DNA of 53,291 bases. Source: Clostridiales bacterium. GTDB lineage: Bacteria; Bacillota; Clostridia; Oscillospirales; CAG-382. Every line of letters starts with the position of its first letter. Position 1 is the stretch's first letter. The position numbers and the translations under genes were made by a program. The stretch covers positions 1-53,291 of the forward strand of contig QAKH01000033.1 of NCBI GenBank assembly GCA_003343885.1, written 5' to 3'. Below the pieces are notes generated by a model that was not told the origin of the DNA, ran no database searches, and saw only the letters and a program-made list of their open reading frames with translations. Of the stretch, positions 15,848 to 27,458 are shown piece after piece.

Positions 15848-17257
15848 ATGGAAAACGAAAAGTCAAAAGCTGAGCTTCTCAAGGAGAAATTATATTTATC
15901 AAGCAAAAGCGCCTATGAGGTTTGCGACGGCGATGAAATAAAAAAAGCATATGACTACTGCGAAAAATATATGAAATTTTTAGACAGGGCAAAAACTGAG
16001 CGCGAGTCTGTTGACGAGGCTGTGGATATGCTCAAGACCGCCGGATTTGTACCTTTTGAATACGGCAAAAAATACTCTTCCGGCGACAAGCTTTATTTCA
16101 ACAACCGAGGAAAGGCTCTGTATATAATTGTTGTCGGCAAGAAGCCGCTTGAGGAAGGTCTGAGCATTGCTGCCGCTCACGTTGACAGCCCCCGTATCGA
16201 CTTAAAACAGCATCCGCTTTATGAAGAAGGCGGAATGGCATTCTTCAAGACGCATTACTATGGCGGTATTAAAAAATATCAGTGGGTTGCGACTCCTCTT
16301 GCGCTTCACGGGGTTATTGTCCGTGAAAACGGTGAAAAGGTAAATGTTTCCATCGGAGAGGGCGACAATGATCCTGTTTTCTATATAACAGATCTTCTTC
16401 CCCACCTCGGCAAAGACCAGGCGGCTAAAACTCTCGGCAGCGCCTTTACCGGTGAAAATCTGAATATCCTTGCCGGAAGCCGTCCTTACGACGACGAGAA
16501 AATAAGCGAAAAAATAAAGCTAAATATTCTCGCAATTTTGAACGAAAAATATGATATTACCGAGGCGGATCTTCTCTCTTCGGAGCTGTGCCTTGTTCCG
16601 GCGGCTAAGGCTCGTGACGTTGGATTTGACCGCAGTATGATAGGGGCTTACGGTCACGATGACAGAGTCTGCGCTTATCCAATCTTAACCGCCGCAATAG
16701 ACTGTGCCTCAAAGATACCTGATTACACAAGCGTTACGATTTTTGCCGATAAAGAAGAAATCGGAAGCGAAGGCAACACCGGAATGCAGTCGTTTGCATT
16801 TGAAAACTTACTGACAGAGCTTGCGGTAAATGCAGGGGCAAATCCAAGAGTTATGTTTTCAAATTCAAAATGCCTCTCTGCTGACGTAAACGTTTGCTTC
16901 GATCCCAATTTTGCCGAAGTATACGAGTCACGCAACAGCGCATATCTCAATAAAGGCGTAGCAATAACAAAATACACCGGCGCACGCGGAAAATCCGCTA
17001 CAAATGACGCTCACGCTGAATATGTCGCTATGGTAAGGCGCATTTTAAATGATGCAGGCGTTGTTTGGCAGACCGCAGAGCTCGGCAAGGTAGACCAGGG
17101 CGGCGGAGGAACTGTTGCTATGTATATTGCCAAGCTTGACGTTGATACCATTGACGTGGGCGTTCCGGTTCTTTCAATGCACGCCCCTTATGAAGTTGTT
17201 TCAAAGACTGACATGTATATGGCATACAAGGCTTTTGGAGCGTTTTTTGAAAGATAG
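15848..17257 (+). CDS. M18-family aminopeptidase
   Basis: 469-residue zinc aminopeptidase of the M18 (aspartyl aminopeptidase-like) family. Metal and catalytic segments are visible: AAHVDSPRIDLK (His and Asp ligands), FADKEEIGSEGNTG (Glu base and ligand), GAYGHDDRVC (Asp ligand), SADVNV and the C-terminal PVLSMHAPYEVVSKTD with the final His. ATG at 15848 follows GAAAGGCGG; an in-frame TTG six codons earlier overlaps that site. Cytosolic peptide turnover is the usual role. A terminator follows at 17285-17327. Confidence 0.93.
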   Translation: MENEKSKAELLKEKLYLSSKSAYEVCDGDEIKKAYDYCEKYMKFLDRAKTERESVDEAVDMLKTAGFVPFEYGKKYSSGDKLYFNNRGKALYIIVVGKKPLEEGLSIAAAHVDSPRIDLKQHPLYEEGGMAFFKTHYYGGIKKYQWVATPLALHGVIVRENGEKVNVSIGEGDNDPVFYITDLLPHLGKDQAAKTLGSAFTGENLNILAGSRPYDDEKISEKIKLNILAILNEKYDITEADLLSSELCLVPAAKARDVGFDRSMIGAYGHDDRVCAYPILTAAIDCASKIPDYTSVTIFADKEEIGSEGNTGMQSFAFENLLTELAVNAGANPRVMFSNSKCLSADVNVCFDPNFAEVYESRNSAYLNKGVAITKYTGARGKSATNDAHAEYVAMVRRILNDAGVVWQTAELGKVDQGGGGTVAMYIAKLDVDTIDVGVPVLSMHAPYEVVSKTDMYMAYKAFGAFFER

Positions 17258-17284
17258 TATTTGACACACGGTAGTGTTTACTTT

Positions 17285-17327
17285 AAATCCGCCGCCTTTC
17301 GCTTATTTTAGCCGGGCGTGCGGATTT
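17285..17327 (+). terminator. Terminator after M18 aminopeptidase
   Basis: Stem AAATCCGC / GCGGATTT (17285-17292 with 17320-17327) extended inward by CGCC/GGCG, then a T-rich tract TTTGTTTTTTT. Confidence 0.65.
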
Positions 17328-17395
17328 GAGTTTGTTTTTTTACTTTGACAAGCGTCAGCTTCAGGCGCATATGACAAACTGAAAGGAGAATAACT

Positions 17396-18715
17396 ATGAA
17401 CATTGCTCAACTTAAAGAGGCAGTCGTTTCCGGCGCATATGACAGCGCTTTTATAAGTCTTTACGGAGATAACACAAGTATTGACAAGGTAAAAACCAGA
17501 TATTTGGATGCAATAGACAACTTTTCTGCACTGTACGGAAGCGAGATTTCAGAAGATCGGGACGTCGGACTTTTTTCCGTTCCAGGAAGAAGCGAAATTT
17601 CCGGAAATCACACCGACCACAATCACGGAAAAGTGCTTGCCGCGTCAATCAGCCTTGACATAATTGCAGTAGCGGCAAAAACCGACAAAAATATTATCCG
17701 TGTAAAATCTGAGGGCTTTGACGAGGACACTGTAAGTCTTGAAGATGTGAAAACGGTTGTTCCTGAGGAAAAATACAAGGCGTCGGCGATAATCCGTGGA
17801 ATGTGCGACGGTTTTCTGTCAAGACGAAGGAAAATCGGAGGCTTTGCCGCATACACCACGTCTAACGTGCTCAAAGGCTCCGGACTCTCCTCTTCAGCGG
17901 CTTTTGAAGTAATGATAGGAAACATTCTCAACCACCTTTATAACGACGGTGAGGAGAACGCTGTCGAAATCGCTAAAATCGCGCAGTATTCCGAAAACAA
18001 GCATTTCGGGAAGCCTTGCGGACTTATGGACCAGACTGCCTGTGCTGTCGGCGGTTTTGTTGCAATAGATTTTAAAGATCCGGCAAATCCGGTAGTTGAA
18101 AAAATTCCGTTTGACCTTTCCGCCGCCGGTTTATCTTTGTGCATTGTAAACACAGGAGGCAATCACGCTGATCTTAACGAGGACTATGCGTCTGTTCCGG
18201 CTGACATGAAAAAGGCTGCTGAGTTTCTCGGCGTACAATTTCTTGCGGAAACAAGCAAGAAGGCGCTTCTTGCAAGTGCCCGTGAAATGAGAGAAAAAAT
18301 CGGAGACAGATGTTTCCTTAGAGCTTTGCACTTCTTTGACGAAAACGAGAGAGTTGCTAATCAAAAAGAGGCGCTTTCCAAGGGCGATATTTCGGCGTTT
18401 TTAAGCGGTGTTCGTGAGTCCGGTCTGTCTTCCGCGACAAAACTTCAGAATATTTTCACTGTCAAAAATGTTAACGAGCAAGGTCTTACTGTCGCACTTG
18501 CGCTTGCCGGAGAAATCCTTGACGGCGTGCCGGACAGTGCGTACCGTGTGCACGGCGGAGGATTTGCCGGAACGATTCAGGCTTTTGTACCGGCAGAGCT
18601 TGTAGCTAAGTTTACGGACATGCTTGAGGGAGTATTTGGAGAAGGCAATGTGTACGTTCTTTCGGTGAGAAAGTACGGCGCTGTTTCACTTGAGGCGCTG
18701 AAGCAGCAAAAATGA
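17396..18715 (+). CDS. galK: Galactokinase
   Basis: 439-residue GHMP kinase. The galactokinase signature PGRSEISGNHTDHNHG sits at 63-78, with sugar-binding residues H72 and D74. The ATP-binding loop GSGLSSSAAF lies at 161-170, and HGGGFAGTIQAFVP near the C terminus is motif 3. R in GRSEISG replaces the more usual VNLIGEH pattern but matches clostridial variants. It phosphorylates galactose at C1 for the Leloir pathway. galT and galE are not in the window. AAAGGAG precedes the ATG. Confidence 0.93.
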   Translation: MNIAQLKEAVVSGAYDSAFISLYGDNTSIDKVKTRYLDAIDNFSALYGSEISEDRDVGLFSVPGRSEISGNHTDHNHGKVLAASISLDIIAVAAKTDKNIIRVKSEGFDEDTVSLEDVKTVVPEEKYKASAIIRGMCDGFLSRRRKIGGFAAYTTSNVLKGSGLSSSAAFEVMIGNILNHLYNDGEENAVEIAKIAQYSENKHFGKPCGLMDQTACAVGGFVAIDFKDPANPVVEKIPFDLSAAGLSLCIVNTGGNHADLNEDYASVPADMKKAAEFLGVQFLAETSKKALLASAREMREKIGDRCFLRALHFFDENERVANQKEALSKGDISAFLSGVRESGLSSATKLQNIFTVKNVNEQGLTVALALAGEILDGVPDSAYRVHGGGFAGTIQAFVPAELVAKFTDMLEGVFGEGNVYVLSVRKYGAVSLEALKQQK

Positions 18716-19173
18716 AGAAGAAACTTCGGGTAAGCCGTACGCACAGAATATCAGATTCAGCCGCAAGTCGTGAAAACACGCAAAAAGCAGGCAAAAACAA
18801 CCTTTCTAACATTGGAAAAGGCAAAATTGTTTTGTTGCTCATTTTATTCACTGCTATAATTGCGGGAATATACATTGCCGCAGTAAAGCTGCGGTTTGAA
18901 CCGATTTTTCACTTATACTGGATAATCAGCGCGGTTTTGGCGTGTGCGGCGGCGGTGCTTCAAAAGCGAAATGAGTACCTGTATACAAAAGATATGGCTT
19001 CCGGCGTGTCTCAGGCACAGTCGGAAGCATCCAAAGGACAACGTCTGAAAAGGATAAAATATTTGCTTATAATTCTTATTCCTTTTTTGTTTACCGTGTT
19101 TGCTGACGCTGTGTATCTTTTATTTTTAGCCGATCTCGATATTTTCAAGGCTGTCGCCGATGTGTTCGGATAA
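18712..19173 (+). CDS. Small membrane protein of unknown function
   Basis: 153 residues, not recognised. A basic, Ser-rich cytoplasmic N terminus (1-37) is followed by three hydrophobic spans (about 38-58, 66-86, 115-140), with a hydrophilic loop KDMASGVSQAQSEASKGQRLKR between the second and third. The start overlaps the galK stop codon (ATGA), so it is translated with galK although no metabolic link is evident. Confidence 0.8.
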   Translation: MKKKLRVSRTHRISDSAASRENTQKAGKNNLSNIGKGKIVLLLILFTAIIAGIYIAAVKLRFEPIFHLYWIISAVLACAAAVLQKRNEYLYTKDMASGVSQAQSEASKGQRLKRIKYLLIILIPFLFTVFADAVYLLFLADLDIFKAVADVFG

Positions 19174-19220
19174 TCATTTATTATAATTTATATATAAAAA
19201 CATTTTGGATAGGATGGGAC

Positions 19221-19997
19221 ATGTTCAAAGTTATTCCGCTTTTTTCCGGCTCCTCCGGTAATGCTACATATATTCGCTACGGCGACGATGAAATACTTGT
19301 AGACGCCGGCGTTTCATGCCGTATGCTTGCTAATGCGCTTCAAAGCATAGGCACTGACCTTTCGTACATCAGCGCTCTTTTCATCACTCACGAGCACTCC
19401 GACCACATTAAAGGACTTGAAACTTTATGCAGGAAATATAATATACCGGTATATATAAATAGAGATTCGCTTGACGGAATAGAAAAGCAATCTCTAAAGG
19501 AGATTCTAAAACCGGCAGCATGCATAAAAAACGCGGGCGAATATGTAGATGTCGGGCAGATTCACGCTGATATTTTCAAGACTCCGCACGACTCTTGCGG
19601 CAGCGTCGGTTACAGGTTTACCTTTTCAGACGGAACATCTGTCGGTTACGCTACTGATATCGGATATGTAACCAAGGGAATTGCCTCGTCGCTTTTCGGA
19701 TGCGACACAGTAGTTTTTGAAAGCAATCACGACATTCAAATGTTAAGGAACGGACCGTATCCTTTTTATTTGAAGCAGAGAATATTATCCGACAAGGGAC
19801 ACCTTTCAAATGCATCGTGCGCGTCATTTATACCGAATTTATTCAACAACGGCACAAAAAAGGTAATTCTCGCGCATCTTTCAGAGCATAACAATACTCC
19901 GAGACTTGCTTACACGACTGCAATGGATTCAATAAATTCTGTGGGACTTGATCCGGAGAAATGCAAAGTTACCGTTGCGATGAAATCGATTATTTGA
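19221..19997 (+). CDS. MBL-fold hydrolase, WalJ/YycJ type
   Basis: 258-residue metallo-beta-lactamase-fold protein. The dinuclear-metal motif THEHSDH places ligands at H57, H59, D61 and H62, and later HD (PHDSCG), YATDIGYVT and LSEHN complete the site. The opening FKVIPLFSGSSGNATYI is characteristic of the YycJ/WalJ group, linked to coordination of cell-wall metabolism with DNA replication and to exonuclease activity in relatives. No WalRK genes are adjacent. A GGATGGGAC site precedes the ATG. Confidence 0.92.
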   Translation: MFKVIPLFSGSSGNATYIRYGDDEILVDAGVSCRMLANALQSIGTDLSYISALFITHEHSDHIKGLETLCRKYNIPVYINRDSLDGIEKQSLKEILKPAACIKNAGEYVDVGQIHADIFKTPHDSCGSVGYRFTFSDGTSVGYATDIGYVTKGIASSLFGCDTVVFESNHDIQMLRNGPYPFYLKQRILSDKGHLSNASCASFIPNLFNNGTKKVILAHLSEHNNTPRLAYTTAMDSINSVGLDPEKCKVTVAMKSII

Positions 19998-20122
19998 GCT
20001 CAATATATAAACATGGCGATATGGCGATAATTCAGTATCAGCCCGCATTCCCACGCAGGCACAGCGGCTCAACTGTTTTGCGCAAAGCAAAATAACAATC
20101 AAAGCGAAAGGCATGAAAAATT

Positions 20123-20770
20123 ATGACAAGATTTATTGTTGTCCGTCACGGAGAAAGTGAAGGCAACGCAAAAAGTGAATTTCACGGACAGTACAACTCA
20201 GACCTTACCGAAAAAGGACATGCACAGGCGGAATGTACTGCACAGTATTTGGACAAGTACCGCATTGACAAGATATATTCAAGCGATATCCGCCGGGCGT
20301 TTTCTACAGCTCTGCATACGGCGAACCGCCGCAGTATGACAGTTATTCCGGACAGCGCTCTTCGAGAGATAAAAGCCGGAAAATGGGAACAGATGCGTTT
20401 TGACGACATAGCCGTGCAATACCCGGAAACTTATAGAATCTGGTTTGAGGATATCGGCTCATGCCGCTGTCCCGGTGGTGAGAGCGTTGCAGAGTTAAGA
20501 GACCGTGTAAAAGCTGAGTTTGATAAAATCGCCTCCGAGAACGACGAAAAAACTATTATGGTTGCGACCCACGCAACGCCGCTCAGGGCTATGTGGTGCG
20601 TGTGGCATGGGCTTCCTATCTCTGAAATGAAAAACGCAAAATGGGCGCCTAATGCTTCGGTTACCGTGGTGGACTATGACAACAACGGCGGATACGAGGT
20701 TGTGATGTACGGCGAAGCAGAGCACCTGATAAAAGAAGGTCTTGTTACAGAGCTTCCGAAAAATATTTAA
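20123..20770 (+). CDS. Histidine phosphatase family protein
   Basis: 215 residues, phosphoglycerate-mutase-like fold. The catalytic RHGE motif is at 8-11 (IVVRHGESEGN) and the second His is in VATHATPLRAM. YSSDIRRAFSTA and REIKAGKWEQM are family hallmarks. The substrate cannot be told from sequence; cobalamin ribazole phosphatase and broad phosphatases share this pattern. A terminator follows at 20861-20889. Confidence 0.92.
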   Translation: MTRFIVVRHGESEGNAKSEFHGQYNSDLTEKGHAQAECTAQYLDKYRIDKIYSSDIRRAFSTALHTANRRSMTVIPDSALREIKAGKWEQMRFDDIAVQYPETYRIWFEDIGSCRCPGGESVAELRDRVKAEFDKIASENDEKTIMVATHATPLRAMWCVWHGLPISEMKNAKWAPNASVTVVDYDNNGGYEVVMYGEAEHLIKEGLVTELPKNI

Positions 20771-20860
20771 CAAGCGTATTGATTTTAAGGCAACAGTTTT
20801 CTGATTTATTTGGACGCATCTTCAATACTTATTTGCTTTCTTCGTTTTTACAGAATTTAA

Positions 20861-20895
20861 CCCGGGCAATCTGATAAGGTTGTCCGGGATTTTTT
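20861..20895 (+). terminator. Terminator after histidine phosphatase
   Basis: 9-bp stem CCCGGGCAA / TTGTCCGGG (one G.U pair), 10-nt loop, then ATTTTTT. Confidence 0.85.
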
Positions 20896-20963
20896 GCGTG
20901 CACGCAGGTGCGTTAGGGTTCTTAAATTTTTAGCGTCTGTCAAAAACGTCACAGTGTTTCAGG

Positions 20964-22259
20964 TTAAATATCGTACGTTATCTCAGCTTTTCCCGAGTGT
21001 ATTCTCACGCTGCACGTGCGCCCGTCCGGAAGATTGAGTCCATGCAAACACATATCGCACATGCTGTATTCTTCAGGAATAACAGGATCCGACAAAACTC
21101 CCCTCTCGGGACTGTATGAGATACCGAAAACAAATTCAATGACAAGCTGTAAGAATTGAGCCGCAGTCCATCCGTACTCCTGTACGCCTTCCCCGGAGCC
21201 TGTGAACGGATCTATAAACTCGGCGTAATTTCCGGCAAAGGTACGTATTGTTCGCTCACACAGTCTAACTGCCTCCCGGCGGTAACCTGCTTCTTTAAGT
21301 GATTTAATTGCCGCCACGTTATGAAGAGTCCATACGCTTCCGCTCCAGGCAGGATTTCCGTTATACCGTCCGTGTACGGTTGTAAACAATGCGTCCTTCT
21401 TGGATACTGACGAGAGAGGTCTTGTATTCCAGTTGAAGTGCGAATCGTCCTTTAAAAGCATTAACAACTTTTCATGTCTTTGTTTGCCTTCCACCGAAAA
21501 ACCGAGAAAAGTTGAAGCAGAGAGAATATCGTATCTGCGATTTTGTGTCAGTACGTACGGCTTATAGCAGCCATTTTCTTTATCCCACAAGAAATCTTTT
21601 ACAGCATCAAGTATACTCTTTTCCTGTTTAAAGTAAAACTCGGTGAATGAACTGTCGCATCCGCACATTTCGGCAAGAATTGCCGTATTTCTGCATGCCC
21701 GGGCAATCTGTATATTAGTATCCATCGGAGCATAAACCATAGATCCGCTGACGGTGTTCGGTATGAAAGTTTCTTCAAAGACAGCTGAAATAAGTGCGGT
21801 TTTAGGATCCTGTCTATTCGCAAACCACCAATCAAGGCTCTTGGTAAAAAGGTCAAGCGTTTTTTCCCTTAACGATTTGTCAGGTGACATGCGTGCTATT
21901 TCAAAGCACGTGTCAAAATATCTCGGCAGGGATGCTATCGGTTCCTTTACGTTCGGAACATGAGCAAATCCGTCAGTTCCGTAGAGTTTTATACGGCCGT
22001 CGCCGCACTGAACGGCACACAAGTTATCAATAAGGTCAACAGCACTTGAAAAATCTATCCACTTTGCGCCGTCCACAACCAACGAATAATCAAGACTCCA
22101 CCAATCAGCGCCGTATTCGCCGCCGGGCGCAAAAAAGCCTTTTACCATACCGTTCTTCGGAGACGGGATATAACAATTCCGCACGGTTTTAATGGCCTTT
22201 TCAAAATCACTGTTTGAACAAAACGGACATTCTAATTCCACCGGGCAGTTAAAATTCAT
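20964..22259 (-). CDS. (alpha/alpha)6-barrel glycoside hydrolase (GH63/MGH1-like)
   Basis: 431-residue cytoplasmic enzyme, no signal peptide. It reads as an (alpha/alpha)6 barrel of the GH63/trehalase/MGH1 type: FFAPGGEYGADWWSLDYSL, AVFEETFIP, SGSMVYAPMDTNIQIARA, GNPAWSGSVWTLHNVAA and GVQEYGWTAAQFLQLV. The acidic residues in EYGADW and EYGW are candidate catalytic groups, which is inference. ATG at 22259 has AAGGAGG 5 nt upstream. A longer in-frame start at 22358 would begin about 5 nt from the expected transcript start and has no ribosome binding site. Substrate unknown. Confidence 0.82.
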   Translation of the reverse strand: MNFNCPVELECPFCSNSDFEKAIKTVRNCYIPSPKNGMVKGFFAPGGEYGADWWSLDYSLVVDGAKWIDFSSAVDLIDNLCAVQCGDGRIKLYGTDGFAHVPNVKEPIASLPRYFDTCFEIARMSPDKSLREKTLDLFTKSLDWWFANRQDPKTALISAVFEETFIPNTVSGSMVYAPMDTNIQIARACRNTAILAEMCGCDSSFTEFYFKQEKSILDAVKDFLWDKENGCYKPYVLTQNRRYDILSASTFLGFSVEGKQRHEKLLMLLKDDSHFNWNTRPLSSVSKKDALFTTVHGRYNGNPAWSGSVWTLHNVAAIKSLKEAGYRREAVRLCERTIRTFAGNYAEFIDPFTGSGEGVQEYGWTAAQFLQLVIEFVFGISYSPERGVLSDPVIPEEYSMCDMCLHGLNLPDGRTCSVRIHSGKAEITYDI

Positions 22260-22369
22260 ATTGTCCTCCTTATGCTCTATGAGCTTTTCACCCATAATAC
22301 GATTGAACGAGTTAAAACCATTCACTTTTTTAAAATTTTTCAGTGAAATTTCTTGCATAATCTAAAATA

Positions 22370-22398
22370 ATTATATCAGCCGGAAAAATATATGTCAA
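22370..22398 (-). promoter_or_regulatory. Consensus promoter of the GH63/MGH1-like gene
   Basis: Minus strand TTGACA (22398-22393), 17-bp spacer, TATAAT (22375-22370): exact consensus at both hexamers. It gives a leader of about 100 nt with a small stem (TTCACT/AGTGAA). Confidence 0.85.
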
Positions 22399-22447
22399 TC
22401 TCATGCGTTAAGGCTTAGCTTCAAATGTAAAATTTTCGTTTCGCGTA

Positions 22448-22476
22448 TTTACATATCTGTCAGTCTGGTGTATAAT
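22448..22476 (+). promoter_or_regulatory. secA promoter
   Basis: TTTACA (22448-22453), 17-bp spacer, TATAAT (22471-22476), divergent from the glycosidase promoter. Confidence 0.8.
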
Positions 22477-22534
22477 AAACTGAATTCAGATGTGCATTTT
22501 TACACATATATTTATCGAAAGGAAATCCTTTATC

Positions 22535-25369
<2,835 letters not shown>

Positions 25370-25445
25370 CTGCATTTGAAATTTGACAACCACTTATTGA
25401 TTTTTCTGTATTTTTCGACAATAGTAATTTTCAAGCGGTGAACAA

Positions 25446-26048
25446 ATGGGATTTGGACTGTTATTTTCCGGGTATATTACCCTATTGTTTTTCAAGGTAC
25501 TTCCCCCTGCGATGGCGGTAGGTGCCTACCTTATGTACAGAGCGTTAGACAAGCTTTCCGTTTACGGTAAGGCCTTCAGAGCGGCGCGGGCAGCTTCTTT
25601 GGCGCTTGGCATTTACTACGTTCTTTTTACGGCAATATGGATTGGACGCATGGCGGGATTATTTAATTCCGTTCTCTCAAGCAACACATTTGTGGTTTTT
25701 GACGACGTTATTTACTATGCCCTGCTTCTGTTTCTGCACGTAACGCTTTATGCGGCAATTGAGGGAATTTCCAAAGAATGTGAGTACAAAAAAGGTATAC
25801 GTTCTGTCCGGTTTGCAAGAGTCTTAACCGCAATGTTCTACGTATTAACTGCCGGCAGCATAGTTCTTGACCTGCTTTCTGTCGGTACGATTCTCCCCTT
25901 GCTATGTTTCATATGCCAGATTATTTGGTATATCTATACAGCTATAATAATTTACGGTTGTTACATGAGAATTGCAACCCAGGAGATAATCGACGACGAA
26001 GAAAAGAAGCTCGCTCAATACAATGCCGCCAGAAAAATAAAAAAATAA
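25446..26048 (+). CDS. Polytopic membrane protein of unknown function
   Basis: 200 residues with about five or six hydrophobic spans (roughly 3-28, 46-68, 84-104, 124-143, 146-172) and a charged cytoplasmic C terminus (RIATQEIIDDEEKKLAQYN). I do not recognise the family. It starts 76 bp after secA on the same strand. Confidence 0.78.
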   Translation: MGFGLLFSGYITLLFFKVLPPAMAVGAYLMYRALDKLSVYGKAFRAARAASLALGIYYVLFTAIWIGRMAGLFNSVLSSNTFVVFDDVIYYALLLFLHVTLYAAIEGISKECEYKKGIRSVRFARVLTAMFYVLTAGSIVLDLLSVGTILPLLCFICQIIWYIYTAIIIYGCYMRIATQEIIDDEEKKLAQYNAARKIKK

Positions 26049-26131
26049 TTATGCCAATAGGTGCGTGCGTCTGCCATGTATAAAATAAAGTCTGCAAGAT
26101 GCACGCGCAAGCGGCGAAAGGAATGATATAT

Positions 26132-26521
26132 ATGCTAAAAACAGGACTTACCGGAAGAGAACAGGCTATTGTCAACTTAAGCAAATGCGCAAAGGAAATG
26201 GGAAGCGGCTCTCTTGAGATTTACGCTACTCCAGCTATGTGCGCCCTTATGGAAGCGGCAAGTGTAAACTGTATAGAGGGACATCTCGAACCGGGAAAAA
26301 CCACGGTAGGCGTTTCAATAAACATAAAGCACACCTCACCCACGGCTGTAGGAATGACTGTCGGCGCCGAGAGTACTTTAACTGAAATTGACGGCAGACG
26401 TCTTGTGTTCAACATAACCGCTTACGACAAGGCCGGAGAAATCGGGACCGCAGTACATGAAAGAATGATTGTTGACAGTTCAAAAATTCTCGAAAAGGCT
26501 TCTTCCAAGATAAATTCTTAG
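26132..26521 (+). CDS. Hot-dog thioesterase (FlK-like)
   Basis: 129 residues, single hot-dog domain. Similar to fluoroacetyl-CoA-thioesterase-like proteins: a conserved acid in ALMEAASVNCIEGHLEPG, the IKHTSPTAVGMTV strand with the candidate catalytic His, and FNITAYDKAGEIGTAVHERMIV at the end. These hydrolyse small acyl-CoA thioesters; the true substrate is unknown. Start at 26132 is chosen because AAAGGA lies about 9 nt upstream; two earlier in-frame starts are too close to or upstream of it. Confidence 0.88.
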   Translation: MLKTGLTGREQAIVNLSKCAKEMGSGSLEIYATPAMCALMEAASVNCIEGHLEPGKTTVGVSINIKHTSPTAVGMTVGAESTLTEIDGRRLVFNITAYDKAGEIGTAVHERMIVDSSKILEKASSKINS

Positions 26522-26604
26522 TGTGAAACACATAAAATAAGTTAATAGCAAAGTTAATAGCAGTTAATAAATTTAAACAGTTAAAGCTAAAAAGGATAAG
26601 GCAC

Positions 26605-27390
26605 ATGAAATCCCCAAAAACCAACAGTAAAAAAGTAAAGACCATAGATGTCCGTCACTCGCAGATCGTTTCGGCGAAAAAAAAGAGTCTGAAAAAGGCT
26701 TCGGTTATAGTTATCTCCGTTATAGCGGCTTTGTGCCTGATTTGTCTTGTGCTTGCCGCTGTAAATGGTCTGTTAAAACGCAACAGCGACGCCGACACGG
26801 TTTCCGGTCAGCTTGATTTATCCGGCAAAAGTTATATCAACTACTATGAGCCGGACTATGAAACCGATATAATGACCGACAAGGACTATCTTGCTCAAAA
26901 CCGCACTGTAAAGTATGTTATTCCAAGCGATACCGGAAGCGTTTCAATAGTGCTTGATGAATATGACAGAAATGAGCTTACCGAGGGGCAGCGCTTTTTC
27001 ATGAGCTATTTTGACACGGTTATCTCCGGGGATTACGAAAAATATCACGAGATGTTTACGGACGAATACATATCTTCTCCCGACGGTTTTGAAACAAAGC
27101 CTGCGGACAGGGTGTTCCCCATGCAACGGCTGTACGACATAACGGTAACCGAGCTTGGCAGAACCGATCCTACCGATACGCAGTATTCATACAACGGTAT
27201 GCCCGCAGTATTCGGAGTATACGAAGTAAGCTACAAAATCCTCAAAAACGACGGTGAATTCCGGCATGATATTCCAAGCGGCGGAGAGGTTCCTCTGATA
27301 TTTGAAATTGTCACGACAGGCGCCGGTACAGCTGATGAGCTGACTTTAATCAAGGACGTTTACAAATACACAGACATTTCCGGTGAATAG
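26605..27390 (+). CDS. Membrane-anchored protein with extracytoplasmic domain
   Basis: 261 residues, family not recognised. A strongly basic N terminus (about 1-31) is followed by one membrane span (32-56) and an extracytoplasmic domain of about 200 residues. The part from GQRFFMSYFDTVISGDYEKYHEMFTDEY onward has the size and pattern of an NTF2/SnoaL-like fold, which is a guess. AAAGGA lies upstream of the ATG. Confidence 0.78.
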   Translation: MKSPKTNSKKVKTIDVRHSQIVSAKKKSLKKASVIVISVIAALCLICLVLAAVNGLLKRNSDADTVSGQLDLSGKSYINYYEPDYETDIMTDKDYLAQNRTVKYVIPSDTGSVSIVLDEYDRNELTEGQRFFMSYFDTVISGDYEKYHEMFTDEYISSPDGFETKPADRVFPMQRLYDITVTELGRTDPTDTQYSYNGMPAVFGVYEVSYKILKNDGEFRHDIPSGGEVPLIFEIVTTGAGTADELTLIKDVYKYTDISGE

Positions 27391-27458
27391 TTTAGAATGA
27401 CAGTCATGTAAACACGCAAAATCGTTTTAGGAATTTAAATGGAAAGAGGGTAACAGCC

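Noticed and set aside
22260..22358. 33-residue N-terminal extension of the GH63/MGH1-like protein
   Set aside because: The upstream ATG would lie about 5 nt from the predicted transcript start and has no ribosome binding site, while the internal ATG has AAGGAGG.
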